This document shows positions 55,972 to 63,157 of a stretch of DNA of 64,000 bases, in pieces. Location of the stretch: positions 1,178,001 to 1,242,000 of the forward strand of contig NC_013165.1 of the NCBI RefSeq assembly GCF_000023885.1, given 5' to 3'. Position numbers and translations under genes: made by a program. This DNA is from Slackia heliotrinireducens DSM 20476. Its GTDB lineage: Bacteria; Actinomycetota; Coriobacteriia; Coriobacteriales; Eggerthellaceae. Numbering within the stretch: the first letter of the stretch is position 1; each line of letters starts with the position of its first letter. Below the pieces are notes generated by a model, which had not been told where the DNA came from, did no database searches, and saw nothing but the letters and a program-made list of their open reading frames with translations.

Positions 55972-57244
55972 CGTGATGGAGGACCGCGAGCGGGCTATCC
56001 TCGTGGGCATCGATTATCGCGACAATGCGAGTGAGTACTCGCTGGAGTCGTCTTTGGACGAACTGGCTCGTCTGACCGATACGGCCGGGGCCGATGTTGT
56101 GGCTACCACCTCCCAACGTTTGGACTCGCCGAACCCACGCACGTTCATCGGATCGGGCAAGGCAGAGGAAATCGCCTCGATGTGCCGGTCCCTTTCGGCG
56201 GACGTGGTCATCTTCGACGACGAGCTTACGCCTTCGCAGCAGAGCAACCTTGAGAAGGTCCTGCCCAAGGACGTGAAGGTCATCGACCGCACCGCTCTTA
56301 TTCTGGACATATTCGCCCTGCACGCCACCACCAAGGAAGGCCGCCTGCAGGTCAGGCTCGCTCAGAACCAGTACCTGCTGCCGCGTCTGCGCGGCATGTG
56401 GGCGCATCTTGCCAGCAACCGCATGGGCGGCGGCGTAGGTTCCCGCTTCGGCGAAGGCGAAAGCCAGCTCGAGGTGGACCGCCGCATGGTCCGCAAGCGC
56501 ATCACGTCCATTCGCCGGGAGCTGGAGCAGGTTGCGCAGATGCGCACGATCCAACGTGCCGCGCGATACGACTCGGGTATATTCAAGGTGGCAGAGGCGG
56601 GGTATACCAATGCAGGAAAATCAAGCCTGCTCAACCGTCTGACCAATGCCGAAGTGCTGAGCTATGACAAGCTGTTCGCCACGTTGGATTCCACCACGCG
56701 CAAGCTGGTGCTGCCTGAAGGCCGCGAGGTGACCATCACCGATACGGTCGGATTCATCCAGAAGCTGCCGACGACGCTGGTCGAAGCGTTCAACAGCACG
56801 CTGGATGAGATTCGCGGAGCCGATTTGATCATGCATGTGGTGGACGCGTCTTCGAACGAACGGGACCTGCAGATGAACGCCGTAGGTGACACGCTGGAGC
56901 AGATCGGCGCCCAGGACATTCCGCGGCTCGTCGTGTTCAACAAGATCGACCTGGTGGACGAAGGGGACCGCGCTATCCTGGCCTCCCGCTATCCGATGGC
57001 CATTCTGGTGTCCGCTGAAACCGGCGAGGGCATCGACGGTTTGATAGACGCATTGGCCCGCGCCGTCGCCGCGCAGGAGGAGCTCATGGATGTGCTGGTG
57101 CCCTATTCGAAAGGCAGCGTGGTGTCTTTGGTGCACGAGCGTTGCACGGTGCTTGCGGAAAGCTACGGGGAGGACGGTACGCGTCTGACGCTGCGAGCAC
57201 CACGGGATCTGATAGCTCTGCTGGGCCAGTATTCGGTCCAATAG
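55943..57244 (+). CDS. hflX: GTPase HflX
   Basis: Ribosome-binding GTPase that rescues or splits stalled ribosomes. The N-terminal HflX domain holds NPRTFIGSGKAEEI, VIFDDELTPSQQSNLE and VIDRTALILDIFALHA. The G domain has the P-loop GYTNAGKSSLLNRLT, DTVGFIQKLP and NKIDL. The family helix GGGVGSRFGEGESQLEVDRR is present. The 433-aa length is normal. The start at 55943 lies inside miaA, and the order miaB-miaA-hflX-lexA matches Bacillus and clostridial loci. A terminator follows. Confidence 0.93.
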   Translation: MSFADMDANSVMEDRERAILVGIDYRDNASEYSLESSLDELARLTDTAGADVVATTSQRLDSPNPRTFIGSGKAEEIASMCRSLSADVVIFDDELTPSQQSNLEKVLPKDVKVIDRTALILDIFALHATTKEGRLQVRLAQNQYLLPRLRGMWAHLASNRMGGGVGSRFGEGESQLEVDRRMVRKRITSIRRELEQVAQMRTIQRAARYDSGIFKVAEAGYTNAGKSSLLNRLTNAEVLSYDKLFATLDSTTRKLVLPEGREVTITDTVGFIQKLPTTLVEAFNSTLDEIRGADLIMHVVDASSNERDLQMNAVGDTLEQIGAQDIPRLVVFNKIDLVDEGDRAILASRYPMAILVSAETGEGIDGLIDALARAVAAQEELMDVLVPYSKGSVVSLVHERCTVLAESYGEDGTRLTLRAPRDLIALLGQYSVQ

Positions 57245-57270
57245 CAACCCGATGCTGATTCCTATATGAA

Positions 57271-57300
57271 AACGGCTCCTGTAAGGAGCCGTTGTTTGTT
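57271..57300. terminator. Bidirectional terminator between hflX and lexA
   Basis: Nine-base perfect stem AACGGCTCC (57271-57279) and GGAGCCGTT (57285-57293), followed by GTTTGTTT. On the minus strand TTTTC follows. Confidence 0.85.
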
Positions 57301-57321
57301 TATGCGCAGTCCGTTTGTACG

Positions 57322-58014
57322 TTACAGACGGCGGAACACGGCAACGACCTTTCCTGCAATGGAGACGTTCTCGCGAACGATGATAGGTTCCATGGTGGAG
57401 TTTTCTGGCTGCAGGCGGATGTGATCGCGCTCTTTGAAGAAGCGCTTGACCGTTGCGCCGTCTTCGACGAGGGCCACGACGATATCGCCGTTGTTGGCAT
57501 TCGGCTGTTCCTTCACCACGACGAAGTCGCCGTCGTTGATGCCGATTTCGATCATGGAGTCACCGCGTACCTTCAGCAAAAACGAACTGGAATCGCCGAC
57601 GATTTCGGTGGGCAGGGGGATGGTCTCCTGGATGTTCTGCTCGGCAAGAATGGGCACGCCAGCAGCGACGTTGCCGACGACCGGCAGGTTGACCACGTTG
57701 GAGAATTCACCCTGACCGACGAAATCGTTGTGGGCTGGTTGGCCCTTTGGTGCGGTGCCTCCATAGGTTTCGCCGTCGGAGGTACGCAGCACGGTGATGC
57801 AGCGCGACTTCAGGGGGTCGCGATGGATATAGCCCTTCTCCTCAAGATTGTTCAGGTGCACATGCACGGTGGAGGGGGACGAAAGCCCGATGCTGTCGCA
57901 GATGTCGCGAACGGTGGGGGCGATGCCGGTTTCTTCGATGGTGGCGATGATGCAATCGAGCACAGCCGTCTGCTTCTTGGTGAGCTTGGTGGAGTCTTTT
58001 TTACGAACAGTCAT
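57322..58014 (-). CDS. lexA: SOS repressor LexA
   Basis: Repressor of the DNA-damage response that self-cleaves when RecA is activated. The winged helix covers residues 1-75 (TVRDICDSIGLSSPSTVHVHLNNL). The scissile Ala118-Gly119 lies in NVAAGVPI, and the catalytic dyad is Ser153 (GDSMIE) and Lys190 (GATVKRF). The 230-aa length is normal. The start at 58014 follows AGGAAGGCC. Its promoter contains three LexA boxes, so it is autoregulated. Confidence 0.96.
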   Translation of the reverse strand: MTVRKKDSTKLTKKQTAVLDCIIATIEETGIAPTVRDICDSIGLSSPSTVHVHLNNLEEKGYIHRDPLKSRCITVLRTSDGETYGGTAPKGQPAHNDFVGQGEFSNVVNLPVVGNVAAGVPILAEQNIQETIPLPTEIVGDSSSFLLKVRGDSMIEIGINDGDFVVVKEQPNANNGDIVVALVEDGATVKRFFKERDHIRLQPENSTMEPIIVRENVSIAGKVVAVFRRL

Positions 58015-58030
58015 GGTGGCCTTCCTAATA

Positions 58031-58106
58031 CGAACATTTGTATTAAAAATCTGTTGACATGAACCTTTGTTCGCTTTATTATATACCCGAACAAAGGTTC
58101 GTGCAA
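58031..58106. promoter_or_regulatory. Overlapping divergent SOS promoters with three LexA boxes
   Basis: Boxes: CGAAC-attt-GTATT (58031-58044, half match), TGAAC-cttt-GTTCG (58060-58073), CGAAC-aaag-GTTCG (58088-58101, perfect). Plus promoter: TTGACA (58054-58059), 17 bases, TATTAT (58077-58082), with box 2 in the spacer. Minus promoter for lexA: TTGCAC (58101-58106), 17 bases, TATAAT (58078-58083), with box 3 in the spacer. The two -10 elements overlap. Confidence 0.92.
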
Positions 58107-58123
58107 GTAAGGAGTTAAGAAAC

Positions 58124-58411
58124 ATGACACGCCAGGACATGCATACATATACGAACGGCTCCTCGGCCCTCAAGTACAACAGCAAGCGTCCCGTCTTGGA
58201 GGTTATTCCTGGCGGCGCAGTTTCTGACCAGCCACAATCTTTTCTTGACGACCTGAAATTCGCTGCCAAGGCAACCGGTTTCGCAAATATGCGCGACGAT
58301 TTGAAATACGGTTCCATCGCAGGTCGTCCACTGGACCTGTCCAAAGCGCACCAGTATGTGCTGTTCGGCGCACTTATGTTCGCTTTTGGTTTGGCCCTTA
58401 TCCTTCTCTAA
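58124..58411 (+). CDS. Small SOS-controlled protein with C-terminal membrane helix
   Basis: A 95-aa protein: a soluble N-terminal part of about 75 residues and one hydrophobic helix at residues 77-95 ending at the C-terminus (YVLFGALMFAFGLALILL), so probably tail-anchored. AAGGAG (58109-58114) lies 9 bases before the ATG. It is divergent from lexA and shares its operators. Small membrane proteins divergent from lexA often block cell division during SOS (Bacillus YneA, Corynebacterium DivS, mycobacterial Rv2719c); this one has no LysM domain and no clear sequence likeness to them. The division-inhibitor role is inference from position. Confidence 0.8.
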   Translation: MTRQDMHTYTNGSSALKYNSKRPVLEVIPGGAVSDQPQSFLDDLKFAAKATGFANMRDDLKYGSIAGRPLDLSKAHQYVLFGALMFAFGLALILL

Positions 58412-58484
58412 TCGGGAAGGACCGTTAGTCCGACAATTCTCGTCTCCAGCGGTTTGCTGCGTTTCCTGCTGCGAGACATCCGTG

Positions 58485-58517
58485 AAAACTCCGTCGCTTC
58501 AGATCGGCGGAGTTTTT
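58485..58517 (+). terminator. Terminator after the small SOS gene
   Basis: AAAACTCCG (58485-58493) pairs with CGGAGTTTT (58508-58516), and the T run continues. Confidence 0.85.
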
Positions 58518-58664
58518 CGTCTCGTTGGCCGGTCTTGTATGTATGGCGCGGCGTCAGAGTTGGAGTGCATGAAAGGGGGAACAATATCTGGGTATCGATT
58601 AACATGCAGCATATTTCACTATATATGGGAATTCAGCGACGTTGCAGGTAGATTGGAAATTCTG
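58518..58664. other. Intergenic stretch before the nrdR promoter
   Basis: About 150 AT-richer bases with no gene I can support. A 34-codon frame at 58569-58673 has GGAG only 3 bases from its ATG and no other support. Confidence 0.5.
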
Positions 58665-58693
58665 TTGTCATAATCGATATGACGGGGTATGAT
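58665..58693 (+). promoter_or_regulatory. Promoter of nrdR
   Basis: TTGTCA (58665-58670), 17-base spacer, TATGAT (58688-58693). Confidence 0.75.
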
Positions 58694-58713
58694 GACCACA
58701 ACATTTTGTGGTC
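58694..58713 (+). promoter_or_regulatory. Palindrome at the nrdR transcription start, NrdR-box-like
   Basis: GACCACAA-catt-TTGTGGTC, a perfect 8-4-8 palindrome immediately after the -10. Its core CACAA-N4..6-TTGTG resembles the known NrdR box (ACAC-AT-rich-GTGT), suggesting autoregulation. Confidence 0.6.
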
Positions 58714-58743
58714 ATGGTGACTATGTCCCGAATGGAGGATTGC

Positions 58744-59193
58744 ATGCGTTGCCCATCTTGTGGTCATCCCGAATCGAAAGTCGTCGACTCTCGTCCGTCG
58801 GAAGAATACAATTCCATCCGCCGTCGGCGTGAATGCTTGAAGTGCGGAACCCGCTTCACGACGTACGAACGTTTGGGAGACAGCCCGCTTATCGTCATCA
58901 AGGCCGACGGGACCAGCCAGGTGTTCAGTCGCGAGAAGCTCTACCGCGGCATCTCTATCGCCTGCGCGAAACGCCCGAATATTCCCAATGAGAAGAAAAC
59001 CGAGATCATCGATAGCATCGAAGCTCAGTTGCGCAACACCGGCAAGAACGAAATCCGCTCCAAGGAGCTCGGCGACATGGTTCTTGAGCGTTTGCGTGGT
59101 TTGGACGACGTGGCATATATTCGTTTCGCCAGCGTTTACAAGGACTTTCAGAGCATCGAGGAATTCGAGGATGCTCTGAAAGGACTGGAGTAA
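58744..59193 (+). CDS. nrdR: Transcriptional repressor NrdR
   Basis: Zinc-ribbon plus ATP-cone repressor of ribonucleotide reductase genes; it senses ATP/dATP. The N-terminal ribbon is CPSCGHPESKVVDSRP...CLKCGTRFTTYER (first cysteines at 3 and 6), and the ATP-cone covers about residues 49-139. The 149-aa length is normal. GGAGG (58734-58738) lies 5 bases before the ATG, so an upstream GTG or ATG is rejected as the start. dut follows after 2 bases; both serve dNTP pool control. Confidence 0.96.
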   Translation: MRCPSCGHPESKVVDSRPSEEYNSIRRRRECLKCGTRFTTYERLGDSPLIVIKADGTSQVFSREKLYRGISIACAKRPNIPNEKKTEIIDSIEAQLRNTGKNEIRSKELGDMVLERLRGLDDVAYIRFASVYKDFQSIEEFEDALKGLE

Positions 59194-59195
59194 AC

Positions 59196-59642
59196 ATGTC
59201 TCAGAAACTGCGCGTTCCCATTAAGAAACTTGCCGAAGATGCGGTTGTGCCGTCCTACGCCTATGATGGCGATGCCGGCGTAGACCTGCGTGCCACTGAA
59301 AACCTGGTGCTTAAGCCTTTCGAGCGCGCTTTGGTCGCAACCAGCCTGGCCGTGGCCATACCCGAGGGCTATGCCGGTCTGGTCATGCCCCGCAGCGGGC
59401 TCGCCATTAAGCACGGCATCTCCGTCGTCAATGCCCCAGGCCTTATCGATAGCCACTATCGCGGAGAACTCAAGGTCATCCTCATCAACTTGGATTCGAA
59501 AGAGGATTTCGAAATCAACGTGGGCGACCGCATCGCCCAGCTGGTTATCGCCAAGGTCGAAAACGTGGACTGGCAGCCAGTGGACGAACTCGATGCTACC
59601 GATCGCGGTGCAGGCGGGTTCGGCTCCAGCGGCATCGAATAG
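59196..59642 (+). CDS. dut: dUTP pyrophosphatase
   Basis: Hydrolyses dUTP to dUMP, keeping uracil out of DNA and supplying thymidylate synthesis. All five trimeric dUTPase motifs are present: AGVDLRATEN-type start (DAGVDLRA), MPRSGLAIKHGISVVNAPGL, DSHYRGELKV, RIAQLVI and the C-terminal RGAGGFGSSG. The 148-aa length is normal. It is in an operon with nrdR; the Shine-Dalgarno GGACTGGAG is inside the nrdR end. 225 bases follow with only a terminator. Confidence 0.96.
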   Translation: MSQKLRVPIKKLAEDAVVPSYAYDGDAGVDLRATENLVLKPFERALVATSLAVAIPEGYAGLVMPRSGLAIKHGISVVNAPGLIDSHYRGELKVILINLDSKEDFEINVGDRIAQLVIAKVENVDWQPVDELDATDRGAGGFGSSGIE

Positions 59643-59819
59643 GTTTTGCCTCGCAACCGCCTAACGAAACAGCAACCGTGAATGCTTGGCAGCCGTCTGG
59701 CTAGCATGCTCATTCGGGCGTGCAGCCGAAGGCGAGCTTCTGGCGTTGGCTCAGGATAGAAGGGTGAAAACTGTTTCCTGAACGGGGCAGGGGTTCCAAC
59801 GACGTTTCAGGGCATGAAA

Positions 59820-59844
59820 AAGGCCTGGCGCGGTGCCAGGCCTT
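59820..59844. terminator. Terminator after degV (bidirectional)
   Basis: AAGGCCTGGC (59820-59829) pairs with GCCAGGCCTT (59835-59844), loop of 5. On the minus strand TTTTTC follows, so it mainly ends degV transcripts; it may also end dut transcripts. Confidence 0.85.
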
Positions 59845-59867
59845 CGGGTTCTTCAAGTCGGAATCGG

Positions 59868-60743
59868 CTAGTTCTTGCTGGATGCCAGGAAGAACAACGC
59901 CAATGTGCCCGGGCCGGAATGGGCGCCGATCACGGGGTCCACGTAGTTGATGCGGATGTCCTTGGTGCCGAATTCCTTACGGATGAGGTCGGCCAGATAC
60001 TCGGCATCCTCCAGGCAGTCGCCATGGGTGATGAACACGGTCTGCTCGCTGACGGGCTCGTCGGCGGTCTGCTTCATGTGGTTGAGCAGTCCCTGGATGG
60101 ATTTCTTGCGGCCGCGCACCTTCTCCATGGGGATAAGGTGTCCCTCGTCATCCACATGCAGGACCGGCTTGATGTTGAGCAACGTGCCTGCCCAGGCGCT
60201 CGAACGGCTTACACGTCCGCCGCGGAACAGGAACATGAGGTCGTCGACAGTGAACCAGTGGGCCAGCTTGGACTTGTTGACCTCGACCCAGTCGCGCACC
60301 TCTTCGATGGTGGCGCCTTCCTTCTTCTTTTGGGCGGCGTACCACACCAGAAGTCCTTGGCCGCCGGACGCGGCAAGCGTGTCCACGGAAAGGATCGTGC
60401 GGTCGGGGTAGCTTTTCGACAGCTCTTTCAGCAGCAGATCGGTGGCTTCGTACGTGCCCGACAGTCCGCTGGAGAAACCCAGGTACAGCACGTCGTTTCC
60501 TGCATCTAAAATGCCACGGAACACTTTTTCGGATTCCGTCAGAATGGGGAGCGAGGTGGTGACCACCTTGCCGTCGCGCATCATGGTGTAGAACTGCTTC
60601 AGGTCGGTTTTCTCGCCCTTGAGATAGCTTTGATACTGTTCGCCGTCCACAAAGAAGATCAGCGGCAGGATTTCCAGCTCGCACTCGTCGATGGTTGCTT
60701 CCGTCAGGTTGCAGCTGGAATCGGTAACAATGGTGTAAGGCAT
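59868..60743 (-). CDS. DegV family fatty-acid-binding protein
   Basis: A 291-aa DegV/FakB-type protein that binds a fatty acid; FakB members present it to the kinase FakA. Typical features: start YTIVTDSSCNLTEATI, LPLIFFVDGEQY, TSLPILTESEKVFRGIL, LGFSSGLSGTYEATDLL, SVDTLAASGGQGLLVW, FLFRGGRVSRSSAWAG and a C-terminal PVIGAHSGPGTLALFFL. No fakA gene is in the window. The gene stands alone between a terminator and an AT-rich region of about 190 bases next to the IS110-type element. Confidence 0.92.
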   Translation of the reverse strand: MPYTIVTDSSCNLTEATIDECELEILPLIFFVDGEQYQSYLKGEKTDLKQFYTMMRDGKVVTTSLPILTESEKVFRGILDAGNDVLYLGFSSGLSGTYEATDLLLKELSKSYPDRTILSVDTLAASGGQGLLVWYAAQKKKEGATIEEVRDWVEVNKSKLAHWFTVDDLMFLFRGGRVSRSSAWAGTLLNIKPVLHVDDEGHLIPMEKVRGRKKSIQGLLNHMKQTADEPVSEQTVFITHGDCLEDAEYLADLIRKEFGTKDIRINYVDPVIGAHSGPGTLALFFLASSKN

Positions 60744-61034
60744 AGGGGCTCCTTCGGTTTATTCGTGGAACAGTATATCTCTCTTGTTTAGGAACGGACC
60801 AATTCCATATTTTCAGCCACTAATCGTTACCTAATCCAGGCTTAGGATACAATGCCTGCTTATATGAAAAGAAAGACCAGCTAAATAAAGTCAAGGGGTT
60901 TTCTTGGGCTTTGTTAGATAGGACTTTGACAGGTGAATATGGGATAAAGAATGCGCGTTCTCGCGTCTCGCGGCATGACGACGCGGGGCCGGCCGAAAGC
61001 GGGCCCATGTGAATTCGGGGTCTCGTCGAGAAAC

Positions 61035-62252
61035 TCAGTCTTCCCCGAGCCGCTCCCGCTGCGATTGGACCGACGGCCTCGGCTCGTACGGACGCCGCTC
61101 CCGCAGCACGGCGAGGATCACCCCGCACAGCTTCCGGGCCACGGCGGACACCGCGACGTAGTGGTGCTTCCCCCGGGCCCTGAGCGAGTCGTAGTAGTCG
61201 CCGAAGTACGGGTCGTGGATGCGCGCCTTGTCGGCCGCCGTCATCAGCGCGCAGCGCAGGTACGACGAGCCGCGCTTCGACATGTGCTGCCCGTCGCCGT
61301 CGAACTTTCCCGACTGGTGCTTCGACGCGTCTATCCCGGCGTAGGCAACGAGCTTCTTGGGGTCGTCGAAGCGGTCCGGGTCGCCGATCTCGGCGGCTAT
61401 GACGGCGGAGTTGACCGGGCCGACGCCCGGTATCGACTCCAGCAGCTCCCCGGTCTCGGCGTCGAGCAGCTCGCCGATCTTCTCGTCGAGCCTGGCTATC
61501 TCGGAGTCGAGGTGGTCCACCAGCTCCAGCGCGTGCGAGAGCTCGAAGGCCAGCGCGTCGGCGGCGTACGCCGAGCCGACGGATGACTTCGCGGCGGCCT
61601 TGACCTCCTCGGCCTTGGCGCGCCCGAGCCTGCCGCGGCTCGCCTTCGCGACGGTCTTCGTGAGCGTGCGGATATCGGTGGCGGCCACTTTGGCAGGCGT
61701 GCCGTAGTCGCGGAGGATCGCCCTGCTCGTCGCCGAGTGCCTGTCGCTGAACAGGCGCTCCAGCTCGGGGAAGATCCTGTCGGCCACCGCGGTCGAGCGG
61801 TTCTTGAGCGCGGTGCGCTCCTTGACCAGGTGCGCCCGGTAGCGCGTCAGCTGCTTGAGCCCGTCGGCGGCCTCGGGCGACACGCGCGAGGGGCCGAGCC
61901 GCTTGAAGCGGGCGTACTCGGCGATGAGGAACGCGTCCACCAGGTCGGTCTTGGTCTTGCGGACCGTGTCGGCCCTGCGGAACGCGTCGGTTTGGACCGG
62001 GTTGACCACCGCGACGTCGAAGCCGCGGTCGTCCAGGAACGACCAGAGCGCCATCCAGTAGTGCCCCGTCGACTCCATGACGACCAGGCAGTTGCCCTGG
62101 TCTGCGCCGAGCTCGCGGAACCTCCCGAGCAGGGACTCGAAGCCGCCCTCGTCGTTGGCGAACCCGAAGGCCCTCCCGTGCGGCGTGCCGTCCTCGAGCC
62201 TGGCGGCCGCCACGTGCGCGTGCTTGGCTATGTCGATCCCGATGTACTGCAA
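61035..62252 (-). CDS. IS110-family DEDD transposase
   Basis: A 405-aa transposase with an N-terminal RuvC-like DEDD domain (YIGIDIAKHAHVAA, then VVMESTGHYW and KTKTDLVDAFLIAEYA) and the C-terminal Tnp_20 domain with its catalytic serine region (SIPGVGPVNSAVIAAEIGD, then AYAGIDASKHQSG and MSKRGSSYLRCAL). A TTG start at 62252 was chosen because AAAGGGG lies 5 bases upstream and the DEDD domain should start near the N-terminus; an ATG at 62345 would add 31 residues. The frame is intact. Codon use is more GC-rich than in neighbours, a sign of transfer. Confidence 0.88.
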   Translation of the reverse strand: MQYIGIDIAKHAHVAAARLEDGTPHGRAFGFANDEGGFESLLGRFRELGADQGNCLVVMESTGHYWMALWSFLDDRGFDVAVVNPVQTDAFRRADTVRKTKTDLVDAFLIAEYARFKRLGPSRVSPEAADGLKQLTRYRAHLVKERTALKNRSTAVADRIFPELERLFSDRHSATSRAILRDYGTPAKVAATDIRTLTKTVAKASRGRLGRAKAEEVKAAAKSSVGSAYAADALAFELSHALELVDHLDSEIARLDEKIGELLDAETGELLESIPGVGPVNSAVIAAEIGDPDRFDDPKKLVAYAGIDASKHQSGKFDGDGQHMSKRGSSYLRCALMTAADKARIHDPYFGDYYDSLRARGKHHYVAVSAVARKLCGVILAVLRERRPYEPRPSVQSQRERLGED

Positions 62253-62444
62253 GGCTGCCCCTTTCCGTCGCGCCGTCGTCGGGCGAAGGTCCTCCTTCGG
62301 GATCCGCGACACGCAGCCTCGTTGGATATGCGGCACCGAAGCCATCCAGCCTTATTCGCGTCCTGTCGCGGGCCGGAGGCGCAATCCTTTCTCGCGAGGC
62401 TGATCCCCAGGACCTGATGGTGCGCCCTCCGCCCATTGCGCGTC
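62253..62444 (-). ncRNA. Candidate bridge-RNA region of the IS110-type element
   Basis: About 190 noncoding bases between the element's end and the transposase start. In IS110-subgroup elements this region encodes the structured bridge RNA that pairs with donor and target DNA (established for IS621). Several GC-rich inverted segments are visible by eye. Loops and guides were not resolved. Confidence 0.35.
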
Positions 62445-62552
62445 CTTTATCCCATATTCGCTGACGAAGGTAAAGAACGCGGCCACTGCGTTGGAAGTGG
62501 CGGGTGCCACGCCCAGAGAAAAAGTGGCAGAAAGAATATACGAGGAGCTGTC

Positions 62553-63038
62553 ATGCGCGACGTCAATCCTGAATATGTCGAACGCCTGATGGAGTTCATA
62601 AATGCGAGTCCGTTCGCCATGGAGCACAACTTCAAAGTGGAGGAGATGCGTCCTGGCTACGCCCGAGTGGTGGCGGAGCCTGACGGGCGGTTCCTCAATC
62701 CCACGGGCGGCCTGCACGGCGGCTATTACTCCTCGCTGGTCGATACCGCCACGGGTTACGCCACGTTCCTGCTGCATACCGAGGATGTGGGCACCATCAC
62801 GCTGGATGTGAACGTGACCTACGCGAAGCCTTTCAAAACAGGCAAGATCATCGCGGAGGGCAACGTCATCAAAGTAGGCACCAAGGTAGACATGTCGGAA
62901 TGCGTCGTTCGTGACGAGGAGGGGAGGCTTCTGGCCAGCGGATCTTCGAACCTGATGATCATTCCCGGTGTGCAGATCATGGAGGACTGCGTCGTCGAAT
63001 CGGGTCGTCCGCCCATGCCCCCGAAGTTCCTAGATTAA
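62553..63038 (+). CDS. PaaI-type hotdog thioesterase
   Basis: A 161-aa acyl-CoA thioesterase of the PaaI/YbgC hotdog fold. The catalytic block is GRFLNPTGGLHGGYYSSLVDTATGYA (HGG with Asp downstream), followed by TLDVNVTYAKPFKTGKIIAEGNV. The substrate is unknown. CGAGGAGC lies 4 bases before the ATG. The IS110-type element ends about 93 bases upstream, so the original promoter or an upstream gene may have been displaced. Confidence 0.87.
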   Translation: MRDVNPEYVERLMEFINASPFAMEHNFKVEEMRPGYARVVAEPDGRFLNPTGGLHGGYYSSLVDTATGYATFLLHTEDVGTITLDVNVTYAKPFKTGKIIAEGNVIKVGTKVDMSECVVRDEEGRLLASGSSNLMIIPGVQIMEDCVVESGRPPMPPKFLD

Positions 63039-63094
63039 CCTTTTGTTGTAAGTTACCACGACGCAACTTTTACTAATTAATCCCGTGGATTCCA

Positions 63095-63123
63095 TTGCAT
63101 CGCACGCCTTTCGAGACTAATGT
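63095..63123 (+). promoter_or_regulatory. Promoter of map
   Basis: TTGCAT (63095-63100), 17-base spacer, TAATGT (63118-63123). Confidence 0.6.
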
Positions 63124-63157
63124 TTCCACGAACGAAAAAAAGAGAAAGGATGCGTAC

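Larger units (their letters stand above)
60935..62459 (-). mobile_element. IS110-family insertion sequence
   Basis: About 1.52 kb bounded by a perfect 15-bp inverted repeat, GAATATGGGATAAAG (60935-60949) and its complement (62445-62459). Similarity continues inward with interruptions. It carries one intact transposase on the minus strand. The noncoding end is longer upstream of the transposase (about 190 bases) than downstream (about 85). No target duplication was found, which is usual for the family. Exact ends are uncertain by several bases. Confidence 0.8.

Noticed and set aside
58569-58673. A 34-codon ORF before nrdR
   Set aside because: Shine-Dalgarno only 3 bases from the ATG, and the frame runs into the nrdR -35. 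No other support.
60820-60950. Coding frame to the left of the IS110-type element on the plus strand
   Set aside because: About 40 open codons but no start codon, and the opposite strand is equally open; likely chance in AT-rich intergenic DNA.
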